Source: Aliarcobacter skirrowii CCUG 10374 (GTDB lineage: Bacteria; Campylobacterota; Campylobacteria; Campylobacterales; Arcobacteraceae). Taken from it: a stretch of 64,000 nucleotides of DNA. Both the position numbers and the translations under genes were made by a program. Under the pieces are notes generated by a model that was not told the origin of the DNA, made no database searches, and saw only the letters and a list, made by a program, of their open reading frames with translations. Shown in pieces: positions 11,355-20,150 of this stretch; the stretch's first letter is position 1; the number at the start of each line of letters is the position of its first letter. The DNA lies in assembly GCF_003544835.1 (NCBI RefSeq), contig NZ_CP032099.1:682001-746000 (forward strand), read 5' to 3'.

Positions 11355-12185
11355 TTATTCATCTTTATTTGTTTCAAAATCTAGTAGATTTTTCTTTCTC
11401 TCAATTCCCCATCTATATCCACTCATCGCACCACTTTTTGCTATTACTCTGTGGCAAGGAATTAGATATCCAATATGATTTTTTCCAATAGCACTTGCAA
11501 CTGCTCTTATTGATTTTGGTTTATCTACAATATTTGCAATATCGCTATAAGTTGCAATTTCTCCATTTGGAATATTTATTAATGCTTTCCAAACATTTAT
11601 TTGTAGGTTTGTTCCTTTTACAAAAAGAGGATACTTTTTATTTTTTATAAAGATATTTTCCAAATACTCATTTGCTAATTTTTCATTAAAAACTAAGTTT
11701 GCATTTTCCCAAAGTTCATTAAATCTTTGAAAAATATCTTTTTTATTGTTATCACAAAAACCTAAATAGCATATCCCTTTAGATGTAAATCCTATTAAAG
11801 CTTCACCAAAAGGAGTTTGCCCAAAGCCATAAGTTATCTCTACATCTTTACCTTTTTCTTTCCACTCTTTTGGAGTAACTCCAATTAAGTTTACAAAAAG
11901 TTCGTGAAGACGGCTAGAACTTGATAGTCCAATATCTAAACTACTATCAAGAATAGATTTGGACTCTTTTATATGCTCTTTTGCATAGTTTAAAGTAACA
12001 CTGTGCAAAAACTGTTGAGGAGTAAGACCAACATAATCTTTAAAAACTCTTATAAAATGGTACTTACTCATTCCAACATTTTTTGCAATCTCATCAACAC
12101 TTGGATGAGATTTGAAGTTCTCATCTATGTATTTGATGGCTTTTTCTATTTGATTATAAGTAGAACTATTTTTTTCTATTTCCAC
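11355..12185 (-). CDS. AraC-type regulator fused to O6-methylguanine-DNA methyltransferase
   Basis: A 276-residue fusion. Residues 1-100 are an AraC/XylS double helix-turn-helix (YIDENFKSHPSVDEIAKNVGMS, HFIRVFKDYVGLTPQQFL). Residues about 170-276 are a methylated-DNA-[protein]-cysteine methyltransferase with the acceptor cysteine in LIPCHRVIAKSG. It resembles the C-terminal two-thirds of Ada but lacks the N-terminal zinc/methylphosphotriester domain, so it probably repairs alkylated guanine and may bind DNA without the Ada phosphotriester switch. It starts 13 bp after glyA and is likely co-transcribed. Confidence 0.88.
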   Translation of the reverse strand: MEIEKNSSTYNQIEKAIKYIDENFKSHPSVDEIAKNVGMSKYHFIRVFKDYVGLTPQQFLHSVTLNYAKEHIKESKSILDSSLDIGLSSSSRLHELFVNLIGVTPKEWKEKGKDVEITYGFGQTPFGEALIGFTSKGICYLGFCDNNKKDIFQRFNELWENANLVFNEKLANEYLENIFIKNKKYPLFVKGTNLQINVWKALINIPNGEIATYSDIANIVDKPKSIRAVASAIGKNHIGYLIPCHRVIAKSGAMSGYRWGIERKKNLLDFETNKDE

Positions 12186-12198
12186 TTTTTTCTCTTTA

Positions 12199-13461
12199 TT
12201 AATACGTCGAACTACTGTAAATCACAAATTTACTAGCTAACTCTTCAAGCTCTTTGTTTATTTTTTTATGTAACTCTTTATCTTCAATATTATCTAATAC
12301 ATCACAAATTTTATTTGCAATAAATTCAAACTCTTTCTCTTTCATTCCTCTTGCTGTTAGTGCAGGGCTTCCTATTCTAATACCTGAAGTTACAAATGGG
12401 CTTCTTGTCTCTCCAGGAACTGTGTTTTTATTTACAGTAATTCCTGCATCTCCAAGTGCTGCATCTGCATCTTTTCCTGAGAATGGTTTATTTAAGAAAG
12501 ATACTAATACTAGATGATTATCTGTTCCACCACTTACAATATCATAACCTCTACTTACTAGAACTTTACCTAATACTTTTGCATTAGCTTTTACCTGTTT
12601 TGCGTAATCTTTCCATTTAGGATCAAGTATCTCTTTAAATGCAACAGCTTTAGCAGCAATTACATGAACTAAAGGTCCTCCTTGAAGTCCTGGGAAAATT
12701 GCACTATTTATTTTTTTAGCAATCTCTTCATCATTTGTCATAATCATACCACCTCTTGGACCTCTTAAAGTCTTATGAGTAGTTGTTGTTACAACATCAG
12801 CATAAGGAAATGGACTCATATGTTCACCAGCAGCAACAAGTCCTGCAATATGAGCAATATCAGCAAATAATATAGCACCAACAGAGTCTGCTATCTCTTT
12901 AAATCTTTTAAAGTCAATCTCTCTAGCATATGCACTTGCACCACAAACAATGATTTTTGGTTGAACAATTTTTGCAATCTCTTCTACTTTATCATAATTT
13001 ATTCTTCCATCAAGTTCAACACCATAGTAAAATGCAGAGTAGTTTTGCCCTGAGAAGCTTGGTTTACTTCCATGAGTTAAATGTCCACCATGAGATAGAT
13101 CCATACCTAAGATTTTATCACCAGCTTTAAGTAGTGCTGCATAAACTGCACCATTTGCTTGGCTTCCACTATGAGGTTGAACATTTGCATATTTACATCC
13201 AAAGATTTTACAAGCTCTATCAATAGCTAGTTGTTCTACTTTATCAGCTTGTTCACATCCACCATAATATCTTTTATATGGATAACCTTCAGCATATTTA
13301 TTTGTAAATACACTTCCCATTGCTTGCATAACTGCTGGAGATGTAAAGTTCTCACTTGCAATCATCTCAAGATGATTTGTTTGTCTTTTTAGTTCTGCTT
13401 CAACTATTTCAAATACTTCAATATCTGCTACTTCTAAATTATCGTTTGTTATGTAGTTCAT
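12199..13461 (-). CDS. glyA: serine hydroxymethyltransferase
   Basis: A 420-residue PLP enzyme interconverting serine and glycine with tetrahydrofolate. Family landmarks include [21 protein letters not shown], the [16 protein letters not shown] segment, [10 protein letters not shown], the Schiff-base lysine in [16 protein letters not shown] (about residue 228), and [17 protein letters not shown]. Full length. Upstream lies a promoter motif shared with two other genes here. Confidence 0.97.
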   Translation of the reverse strand: MNYITNDNLEVADIEVFEIVEAELKRQTNHLEMIASENFTSPAVMQAMGSVFTNKYAEGYPYKRYYGGCEQADKVEQLAIDRACKIFGCKYANVQPHSGSQANGAVYAALLKAGDKILGMDLSHGGHLTHGSKPSFSGQNYSAFYYGVELDGRINYDKVEEIAKIVQPKIIVCGASAYAREIDFKRFKEIADSVGAILFADIAHIAGLVAAGEHMSPFPYADVVTTTTHKTLRGPRGGMIMTNDEEIAKKINSAIFPGLQGGPLVHVIAAKAVAFKEILDPKWKDYAKQVKANAKVLGKVLVSRGYDIVSGGTDNHLVLVSFLNKPFSGKDADAALGDAGITVNKNTVPGETRSPFVTSGIRIGSPALTARGMKEKEFEFIANKICDVLDNIEDKELHKKINKELEELASKFVIYSSSTY

Positions 13462-13512
13462 ATTTTTCCTTTATGAAATTTTTTAAAATTCTAACAAAAT
13501 TGTATTTTATAA

Positions 13513-13530
13513 ACAATCCAAAAATTGCTA
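13513..13530 (-). promoter_or_regulatory. promoter motif, copy 3
   Basis: Third copy of TAGCAATTWTTGGATTGT, on the minus strand 52 bp upstream of glyA, followed 2 bp later by TAAAAT as a possible -10. Confidence 0.45.
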
Positions 13531-13534
13531 TAAA

Positions 13535-13849
13535 TTAATCCTCTAAAAGTTGATCATCGTTTGATGATTTTTTCTCTTTAAAAACTGCTTTTGCAACAAT
13601 TTCAAGATAAAAACTATCATAATTCTCTTTTTGTGCAAAATCAATTGATTTTATAACATCAGCAAAATTTATCTCTTTTGCACTATCTTGTGATTCTCCA
13701 AATTTACAATCAAAAAACCAAGAGTTAAAGCCTTCTGGTAGTTTTTTACTCTTCTCTCTTTTTATATATTTTCTAACTTCATTTTTTATAGAGTCAACTT
13801 GTCTATCTCTTGTTTTGTTTTCAACATTTATATTAAATATTTTTTTCAT
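13535..13849 (-). CDS. DUF6172-like conserved hypothetical protein
   Basis: A 104-residue soluble protein. The segment DSIKNEVRKYIKREKSKKLPEGFNSWFFDCKFG and the following KEINFADVIKSID, SFYLEIVAKA match my memory of the DUF6172 family, which is small, conserved and of unknown function. It lies just upstream of glyA on the same strand but glyA appears to have its own promoter motif in the gap. Confidence 0.6.
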   Translation of the reverse strand: MKKIFNINVENKTRDRQVDSIKNEVRKYIKREKSKKLPEGFNSWFFDCKFGESQDSAKEINFADVIKSIDFAQKENYDSFYLEIVAKAVFKEKKSSNDDQLLED

Positions 13850-13956
13850 CTAAATCCTTTTTAAAAAAGAGATTATATCAAGTTTACAAGATAAACAAAA
13901 TAAAATATAAAAAAATAATGATACAAAGCTAGTTAATAAACTTTTAGTTTAAAATA

Positions 13957-13973
13957 GGGACAAAATCAGGGAC
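13957..13973 (+). repeat. 17-bp direct repeat, left copy
   Basis: GGGACAAAATCAGGGAC; 16 of 17 bases are repeated at 15337-15353, bracketing the two-gene nuclease insert. The 13850-14335 gap otherwise shows only AT-rich non-coding sequence. Confidence 0.6.
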
Positions 13974-14335
13974 AATATTTGAAATTTGTTTAATTCTATC
14001 ATTACTATTTATTTGTACACTTTATTTTTTTATAATACCCCAAGCACATTTAACAAATTTTTCTATATTCAACAAAACATATTTCTAAATAGAGTTAAAA
14101 ATATGAGAATTTTTATTTTTAACTTTTTTAGATATAATAGAAAATTTTAATTTTAAGCCAAATACAGTTAGTTATTGAAGAAAAAGAGGAACTACTCCAT
14201 ATGAAAATATAATATAAATTTCACAAAATGATAATATTTCACTAGATTATATATTTTATGGAAAACAGATTAAATATTTTATTATCTTATGGAAGCAGAA
14301 AAAATAAAAATTAATTAAACGGGGGAATTAATGAA

Positions 14336-14995
14336 ATGGAAATTTTATTTGTTATAGTTTTTATAATTGCAATAGTTTTAAAAGCATCTGTTAAAAATGA
14401 AAGAAAAAGAAGTTATAAAAATAGTGATTATGAATTTGTTTTTAATAGAAAAAATGACAAAAATCATTTTAGTAATAAAAAATATAATAGCAGCTACTTC
14501 AATAATAGAAAACATAATATAAATCAGGGATTAGAAAAAGATATTGTTGAGATAAATAAAAACCAAAAAACAAGATATAAACAATACACAGATGAAGAAA
14601 AAAAATCTTATGGAAAAAGAATGAAGGAGTTAAGAGAAAAAGGGAAAGAATATGAAGAGTTTGTAGCTGGTTATTTTAAAATAGATGGATATGAAATTGA
14701 ACTACATGGAATTAAAAATGGTGTTAAAGATAAGGGAATAGATATTATTTGTAAAAAAGATAATGAACTTATTTTAATTCAATGTAAAAACTGGAGAGCT
14801 GATACCAAGTATAAAATAAATCACGAAAAATTAAAAGCATTTGTTGGTAGTTGTACAGAATATATAAATCAAAATAGACTTTTTGATAAAAATATAAAAC
14901 TTAAATTTGTTACATCAAATTATATTTTAGATAAATCTGCTGAAATGTTTTTAAAAGAGAGTAAAACATTACAATATCACATAATAGAATACTAA
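14336..14995 (+). CDS. membrane-anchored Mrr-like restriction endonuclease-fold protein
   Basis: A 219-residue protein with one N-terminal membrane segment (residues 2-17), a charged linker, and a C-terminal PD-(D/E)XK nuclease domain of the Mrr_cat type. Catalytic positions visible are D136 in GIDIICKK and Q149-C-K151 in ILIQCKNW, the QxK variant normal for Mrr-like enzymes. The upstream ATG at 14331 is out of frame; GGGGG ten bases ahead supports 14336. Mrr-domain proteins with a membrane anchor occur widely and several are suspected or known defence nucleases; the target is unknown. Confidence 0.75.
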   Translation: MEILFVIVFIIAIVLKASVKNERKRSYKNSDYEFVFNRKNDKNHFSNKKYNSSYFNNRKHNINQGLEKDIVEINKNQKTRYKQYTDEEKKSYGKRMKELREKGKEYEEFVAGYFKIDGYEIELHGIKNGVKDKGIDIICKKDNELILIQCKNWRADTKYKINHEKLKAFVGSCTEYINQNRLFDKNIKLKFVTSNYILDKSAEMFLKESKTLQYHIIEY

Positions 14996-15007
14996 AAAGG
15001 GGATAAA

Positions 15008-15334
15008 ATGAAAAAAAGATTAATTTTGAGTTTAATGAGTTTAAATATATTATTTGCAAACAATGTAAATATGAATATAAAAAGAGCTGCAGAACCTGTT
15101 AAAAATTATCAAATGCAAAACAATAATATAAAAAAGAAAAATTCAATAAAAATTGATGGAGTAATTATTAATATAAGAGATTATAGAGATTACTATCAAT
15201 ACACAATCAAAGATAAAAATCATGGTTATATACATATACAATTAAATCATAATATATACCAGGTGGATAGAAAAGTAAGAGGATATTGTCAAGATAAAAA
15301 ATATTCAGAATATATAGAGTGTAATATATATTAA
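15008..15334 (+). CDS. small exported hypothetical protein
   Basis: A 108-residue protein with a cleavable-looking signal peptide (residues 1-16, ending LFAN). The mature part is lysine/asparagine-rich with a VIINIRDYRDYYQYTIKD strand-like segment and two C-terminal cysteines (GYCQDKKYSEYIECNIY). It follows the nuclease gene by 12 bp with its own GGGG Shine-Dalgarno and is probably in the same operon. No family recognised. Confidence 0.6.
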   Translation: MKKRLILSLMSLNILFANNVNMNIKRAAEPVKNYQMQNNNIKKKNSIKIDGVIINIRDYRDYYQYTIKDKNHGYIHIQLNHNIYQVDRKVRGYCQDKKYSEYIECNIY

Positions 15335-15336
15335 AA

Positions 15337-15353
15337 GGGACAAAATAAGGGAC
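15337..15353 (+). repeat. 17-bp direct repeat, right copy
   Basis: GGGACAAAATAAGGGAC, one base different from the copy at 13957. It starts three bases after the stop of the 108-residue gene. Confidence 0.6.
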
Positions 15354-15499
15354 CAAAAAACAAATGAAACAAGGTAATATAAGAATTTATTTAAAATTAA
15401 AAAAATAGATTTCTTAGTTTTACCGTATTAATAAGAAATTCTTAGTTTATAAGATAAATTTGATATAATCTAATCTATTTTTTAATTAAAGAGAAAATA

Positions 15500-16639
15500 T
15501 TGAACATAAAAATACCAGAATATATAAGAAATTTAGAGACCAAAGAGATAGAAAAAAATCTCTTTCACTACTCATACGATAGCAAAAACTTAAAATCACT
15601 TATAAAAAATGAAATTTCAAAAGATGACTTATCTTATATTACAGCTTATAGTAGTTTTAAAGGTGAGATTTATGAAAATATTATTTATGAGTTATTGTTA
15701 AATTATGCTTTAAATAGTGAAGATATAAAAAGTTTTGTATTAAAAGGTCCATATCAAGATATGGAGAATAAATTTATAAAAAGTGGACTTCTAATAGATA
15801 GAACTTCACAAATTGTTTTTAAATCAGCTTACAAGGATATAAGTGAGTTTGATGCAATGTTTTTTACAGATGGTTGTTTATATTTTGTAGAGATGAGTAC
15901 ATCAAAGAAAACTGCAAGTTTAAATAAAAGATTAGCAAAAAAATATGCACTTTTGAAGATGATTTTTCCACATTTAGAGATTAAATCTTTAATAGTTTTA
16001 ACAAAAGGTTCAACAGGACTTAAAAATTTTCCACCTTATGCAACTATTTGGATAACAAATGATTTAGAGGATAAAGAGTTAATAGAAAAAATAATTTTTG
16101 CTAAAAAAGTAAAAAATGATTTACAAACTCTAAAAGCCCCAGAAAATAGCAAGTTTGTAGAGGCATACAGCTTGAAATACAAAAGATTTGCATATTTTCC
16201 AACTTTAGAGTGGATTTTAAATAGTGCAAGATCTAACCCAAAATTTAGTGTTGATTTAAGCTTTTTTTCAAGTTATAAAATGAGTCTATATTTTGATATT
16301 TATACTAAATTGTATATTGGATATATCTCAAGTGAAGAGTTTAAAAATTTGTATCCAGATTTTAATATGAATGTAGTTTTTGATAAAGTTATTGTTACAA
16401 TAGAAAAAATTACACAAAAAGATCTTGATATTGTATATTATGCAAAACTGACAAATAAAAAATTGTATAGAATAAAATTAGAAAATAGTGATGTTTCAAT
16501 CAAAGAGAAGGAGCCAGATGGTTTTACAAATGCAGAAGTTAGATTTTTTATGAAAGTTTTAAATGATAAACATATTTTACATTCTAAAGATATAAAACAT
16601 ATTCTAAAAAACATCTCAATAATCGAGTTTAAAAAATGA
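15500..16639 (+). CDS. conserved hypothetical protein, possible nuclease-like fold
   Basis: A 379-residue soluble protein starting at TTG (AAAGAGAAA ahead of it). No family recognised. The segment EFDAMFFTDGCLYFVEMSTSKK (residues 114-135) has the spacing of a D...ExK-type core but ends E-M-S, so nuclease activity is only a guess. Its stop overlaps the start of the CNNM-like gene by four bases, which suggests translational coupling with the membrane-protein genes downstream. Confidence 0.6.
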   Translation: MNIKIPEYIRNLETKEIEKNLFHYSYDSKNLKSLIKNEISKDDLSYITAYSSFKGEIYENIIYELLLNYALNSEDIKSFVLKGPYQDMENKFIKSGLLIDRTSQIVFKSAYKDISEFDAMFFTDGCLYFVEMSTSKKTASLNKRLAKKYALLKMIFPHLEIKSLIVLTKGSTGLKNFPPYATIWITNDLEDKELIEKIIFAKKVKNDLQTLKAPENSKFVEAYSLKYKRFAYFPTLEWILNSARSNPKFSVDLSFFSSYKMSLYFDIYTKLYIGYISSEEFKNLYPDFNMNVVFDKVIVTIEKITQKDLDIVYYAKLTNKKLYRIKLENSDVSIKEKEPDGFTNAEVRFFMKVLNDKHILHSKDIKHILKNISIIEFKK

Positions 16640-17673
16640 CACTACTTATTACATATTTACTTTTAACACTTATTTTATCATTTATGTGTTCACTACTGGA
16701 AGCTACACTTTTATCTTCAACATCTTCATATATTGAGAGTTTAGATAAAAAAGGTTATAGCTCAAAAACTGTTGATTTAGCAAAGGATGTAAAACAAAAT
16801 ATTGATAAATCAATATCTTCAATTCTTACATTAAATACTTTTGCAAATACTATGGGAGCAGCTGGTGTTGGTGCGCAAGCTGCTATTATTTTTGGTTCAA
16901 ATTGGCAAGCTGTGATTGCTTTTACTTTAACTTTGATGGTGCTTTTTATATCTGAGATATTTCCAAAAACTCTTGGTGCTATTTATTGGAGAAAGTTTAT
17001 AGTTCCAGCTGTTTATATAATATCATTTATGGTTAAAATTACTTACCCTTTTATTTTTCTTGCTACTTTTATAACAAATGCTTTACAAAAAGGTAGAAAA
17101 AATGAGGCAAACTTCTCAAAAGATGAGATTATTACAATAGTAGATATGAGTGAGAAAGAGGGTGTTTTACAGGCAAAAGAGAGTGTTTTAATAAAAAATT
17201 TATTCAAACTAAAAAATATTAAAGCAAAAGATATTATGACACCAAGAACTGTTGTTTTTGCTTTGGATTCTAAAACAAGCGTAAAAGAGGCACTTTTAAA
17301 TGATAATCTATATGTTTATTCAAGAATACCTGTATATAATGAATCAATAGATGATATAGTAGGAGTTGTTTTTAAACAAACTATTTTAGAAAAAAGAGTT
17401 AAAAAGAAGAAAAAGACTCTTTTAAAAGATATTATGGTTCCTGTTCATAAGGTTCCAGAAAATCTATCTGTATCTATTTTGTTTGATATGTTTATTAGAA
17501 TGAAAATGCATCTTTTTATTGTTCAAGATGAGTATGGGCAAACAAGTGGAGTTGTAACACTTGAAGATGCTTTAGAGACAATGCTTGGAATTGAGATTGT
17601 AGATGAGATGGATCAAGTTACAGATATGCAAGAGTTTGCAAAAGATGAGAGTAAGAGATTACAAAGAGTATAA
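16636..17673 (+). CDS. CNNM/CorC-type membrane protein with CBS pair
   Basis: A 345-residue protein. The N-terminal half is a CNNM (DUF21) transmembrane domain with the typical start ending in CSLLEATLLSS, NTFANTMGAAGVGAQ and ISEIFPKTLGA. After it come FSKDEIITIVDMSEKEGVL and a CBS pair from KDIMTPRTVVFAL to TSGVVTLEDALETMLG. The usual C-terminal CorC_HlyC domain is missing, which is the short form of the family. Family members are linked to magnesium/cobalt efflux. Confidence 0.9.
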   Translation: MTLLITYLLLTLILSFMCSLLEATLLSSTSSYIESLDKKGYSSKTVDLAKDVKQNIDKSISSILTLNTFANTMGAAGVGAQAAIIFGSNWQAVIAFTLTLMVLFISEIFPKTLGAIYWRKFIVPAVYIISFMVKITYPFIFLATFITNALQKGRKNEANFSKDEIITIVDMSEKEGVLQAKESVLIKNLFKLKNIKAKDIMTPRTVVFALDSKTSVKEALLNDNLYVYSRIPVYNESIDDIVGVVFKQTILEKRVKKKKKTLLKDIMVPVHKVPENLSVSILFDMFIRMKMHLFIVQDEYGQTSGVVTLEDALETMLGIEIVDEMDQVTDMQEFAKDESKRLQRV

Positions 17674-17693
17674 ACTATAAAAAAAGGGTAGAT

Positions 17694-18761
17694 ATGGATA
17701 GCTTAAACAAAGAGATAAATTTTGCAAGAGCATTCTATTTTTTAGCCTTTACATTTCTGATTTTTTACTCTTTTAATAGCTTAAGCAATATTTTAACACC
17801 AATTGCAATTGCATTTTTTATATGGTTTTTAATTAATGGTTTAGCAAATGAGATTAAAAAAATACCATATATAAATAAAAAAGTTTTAAACTATACAGCT
17901 ACTCCTTTATCCTTGGTCATAATAATTTATCTAATGATAAACATAGGTACATTTATAACTTCAAGTATGTTAGAGTTGGGTTCTGTTGTATCTCAGTTGG
18001 ATTCAAAAATAAATATTGTAATAGATAAAATATCCTCTTTGCTTTCAATGGATTTAAAAGAGCCTTTACAAAAGTTTTTTAAAGAGTTTAATATTTCAAG
18101 TGTTATAAATAAGATATTTATGGCATTTAGTTCAATTTTGAGCAATACAATGCAGATTTTTTTATATGTACTTTTTTTATTAATAGACCAAAGATTTTTT
18201 AATTCAAAATTAAATGCACTTTTTAAAAAAGATGAGAACAGACAAAAAGCAAAAAAAGTTTTAACATCTATTTCAAGTGGAATTAGAACATATATTTTAA
18301 TTACAACTCTTGTAAGCTTTGCAACAGGATTTTTAACATTTTTGATTTGTCACTATTTTGGTTTACAAGCAGCAGTTTTGTGGGGATTTATTGCTTTTAT
18401 TTTAAATTTTATTCCTACAATTGGATCAATAATTGCAGTTTTAATTCCAACTGTTTTTGCTCTTATTCAGTTTACAGATTTAAGCTCTATCATCTCAATA
18501 TTTGCAGCTTTATGTGTAGTTCAATTTGTAATTGGAAATGTAATATATCCAAAACTAATGGGAAATAGTTTAAATATGTCACAATTTGTTGTTATATTAT
18601 CATTGGTTATTTGGGGTGCTATGTGGGGAACAATTGGTATGTTTTTGGCAGTTCCTTTGATGATGATTTTACTTATAATTTTATCACAATTTGAAAGCAC
18701 TAAAAGCTTGGCAATACTAATTTCTGAAGATGGAAATATTTTGAGAAACAATGAAAATTAG
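17694..18761 (+). CDS. AI-2E family transporter (UPF0118)
   Basis: A 355-residue inner-membrane protein with about seven to eight hydrophobic segments. Family-typical stretches are the N-terminal LTPIAIAFFIWFLI, the extracytoplasmic helical part around residues 95-150, and AVLWGFIAFILNFIPTIGSIIAVLIP with PKLMGNSLNMSQFVVILSL. The family has been tied to AI-2 export (TqsA) and to sodium/proton antiport; the role here is open. Twenty bp after the CBS protein. Confidence 0.9.
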   Translation: MDSLNKEINFARAFYFLAFTFLIFYSFNSLSNILTPIAIAFFIWFLINGLANEIKKIPYINKKVLNYTATPLSLVIIIYLMINIGTFITSSMLELGSVVSQLDSKINIVIDKISSLLSMDLKEPLQKFFKEFNISSVINKIFMAFSSILSNTMQIFLYVLFLLIDQRFFNSKLNALFKKDENRQKAKKVLTSISSGIRTYILITTLVSFATGFLTFLICHYFGLQAAVLWGFIAFILNFIPTIGSIIAVLIPTVFALIQFTDLSSIISIFAALCVVQFVIGNVIYPKLMGNSLNMSQFVVILSLVIWGAMWGTIGMFLAVPLMMILLIILSQFESTKSLAILISEDGNILRNNEN

Positions 18762-19371
18762 ACTATTTGCAATAATTTTTTTACTTCTTTTTGCCTCTTA
18801 TGAATCAAAAAAATTTATAGAAAAGAGTCAAGATGATTTAGTTCCTGAAAAGATAAAGGAGCAAATTATTGTAAAAACTGGAGATATTATTTTAAAAAAA
18901 GAGGATAATCTTTTTAGTGATTTCTTCTCAATTGTAGATAATTCAAAATTTAGTGATATTGGAGTTGTTTTAAAAATAGATAATAAATTTTATGTAGCAC
19001 ACTATGATTTTGATATTGAAAATAGTGAGTTTTTACAAATAGAGCCTTTTAAATCTTATGTATATTTTGCAAATAGATTAGCAGTTTTAAGATATGAAAA
19101 GGATATTGATAGTTCAAAACTTTTTGATTATTTAGAAACTATAAAAAATAGTAAAATATCTTTTGATTATAGTTTTAATTTAAATACAACAGGCTTTTAT
19201 AATAGTAAGTTTGTAAATAGTGTTTATAAAGAGCTTTTTGGGGAAGATATATATAGTTATAGTTATGATTTTTTTGGAAGAGATTTTATATCTATAAATA
19301 GTATTTTACAAAATCCAAAGTTTAGAAAGCAGTTTGATTTGGACTTTACAACAGATTCAAAACCATTTTAA
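18751..19371 (+). CDS. YiiX-like permuted NlpC/P60 protein, probably inactive
   Basis: A 206-residue protein with an N-terminal signal or anchor (residues 1-17). The TGDIILKK and SDIGVVLKI segments, then YVAHYDFD and the FYNSKFV segment follow the layout of YiiX/YebB-type permuted NlpC/P60 hydrolases. In active members the two key positions read SH(I/V)G and YCSE; here they read SDIG and YNSK, so both the histidine and cysteine appear lost. Overlaps the AI-2E gene by 11 bp. Family assignment is by motif only. Confidence 0.6.
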   Translation: MKIRLFAIIFLLLFASYESKKFIEKSQDDLVPEKIKEQIIVKTGDIILKKEDNLFSDFFSIVDNSKFSDIGVVLKIDNKFYVAHYDFDIENSEFLQIEPFKSYVYFANRLAVLRYEKDIDSSKLFDYLETIKNSKISFDYSFNLNTTGFYNSKFVNSVYKELFGEDIYSYSYDFFGRDFISINSILQNPKFRKQFDLDFTTDSKPF

Positions 19372-19871
19372 GAGTGAGTGTTTAAATACTCTCTTAAAGC
19401 GTTTCTTGAAGCTTTATCAACAAGATTAAATATATCATCAATCTCATCTTTAAGAGATTTTTTCTTATGCCCTTTTACTTTTATAAAAGTTAAATTTAAT
19501 CTCTCTTTTTTATCAAAAAACTCTTTATATAAATCATGGTTTTTTATAAGTTTACCATTTAGTGAATAGTAGTTGTTTGTTTTTAATCTATCTTCTCTAT
19601 TGCTTAAAGATATAATATTTTGACAATCTGTATAAACTTCAATAGAAAAATCTATCTCTTTGTTTTCATAAAAAATCTCATCAAGTGCCCAAAGTAGAGT
19701 TTGAAGCTCTAGTTTTGTAGAACTACTATTTTCAAATTTTTTTGTTTTTACTCTATTTTTTAAAATTTTTAAATCTATATTTAAATCTTCTATTTTCAAA
19801 TAAGATGCAAAGCCTATTTTACTCTGTGGATTTACACTTGAATCTGTAAATAATCTTATGGTTTTGTTCAT
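19368..19871 (-). CDS. ribonuclease HI-like protein
   Basis: A 167-residue RNase H fold. Acidic catalytic positions can be followed: D10 in LFTDSSV, E in TKLELQTLLWALDEI, D in IEVYTDCQNI, and D in NLVDKASRNAL near the C-terminus, with the FIKVKGHKK segment before it. It diverges from canonical RnhA (no basic protrusion recognisable), so it may be an accessory RNase H. It converges with and overlaps the YiiX-like gene by four bases, and is the last chromosomal gene before the tRNA fragment. Confidence 0.75.
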   Translation of the reverse strand: MNKTIRLFTDSSVNPQSKIGFASYLKIEDLNIDLKILKNRVKTKKFENSSSTKLELQTLLWALDEIFYENKEIDFSIEVYTDCQNIISLSNREDRLKTNNYYSLNGKLIKNHDLYKEFFDKKERLNLTFIKVKGHKKKSLKDEIDDIFNLVDKASRNALREYLNTHS

Positions 19872-19931
19872 CTATTTTCTTTGTTTTAAGTTTTAAAAGT
19901 AATTTTGAAGTGTGTTGAAAGTTTTATAAAG

Positions 19932-19982
19932 TGGTGGGTCGTGAAGGACTCGAACCTTCGACCACTCGGTTATGAGCCGATT
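19932..19982 (-). other. 3' half of tRNA (anticodon CAU), likely attL
   Basis: Read on the minus strand, this is the 3' part of a tRNA: anticodon loop CTCATAA, the 3' anticodon strand CCGA, a variable loop, T-arm GAAGG-TTCGAGT-CCTTC, acceptor strand ACGACCC and ACCA. The 5' half (acceptor, D-arm) is absent; sequence upstream of the anticodon stem is unrelated. An integrase gene begins 170 bp away. This is the usual duplicated tRNA end left by tRNA-targeting tyrosine integrases; the intact tRNA-Met or tRNA-Ile2 gene should sit at the other island border. Confidence 0.8.
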
Positions 19983-20150
19983 TCAATATATTTCATAGTA
20001 AACCTTTAATAAACAATTTAAACATAAATAAGCCTTGAAAAGCCTTAAAATAAGCATTTTTAAATAATTCATAAATTTTAATAAACATTAATAGACATTG
20101 CTATAAACTGTTAAAAATATTACAAGGGTATAAATAGGGTAGAAAAAAGA

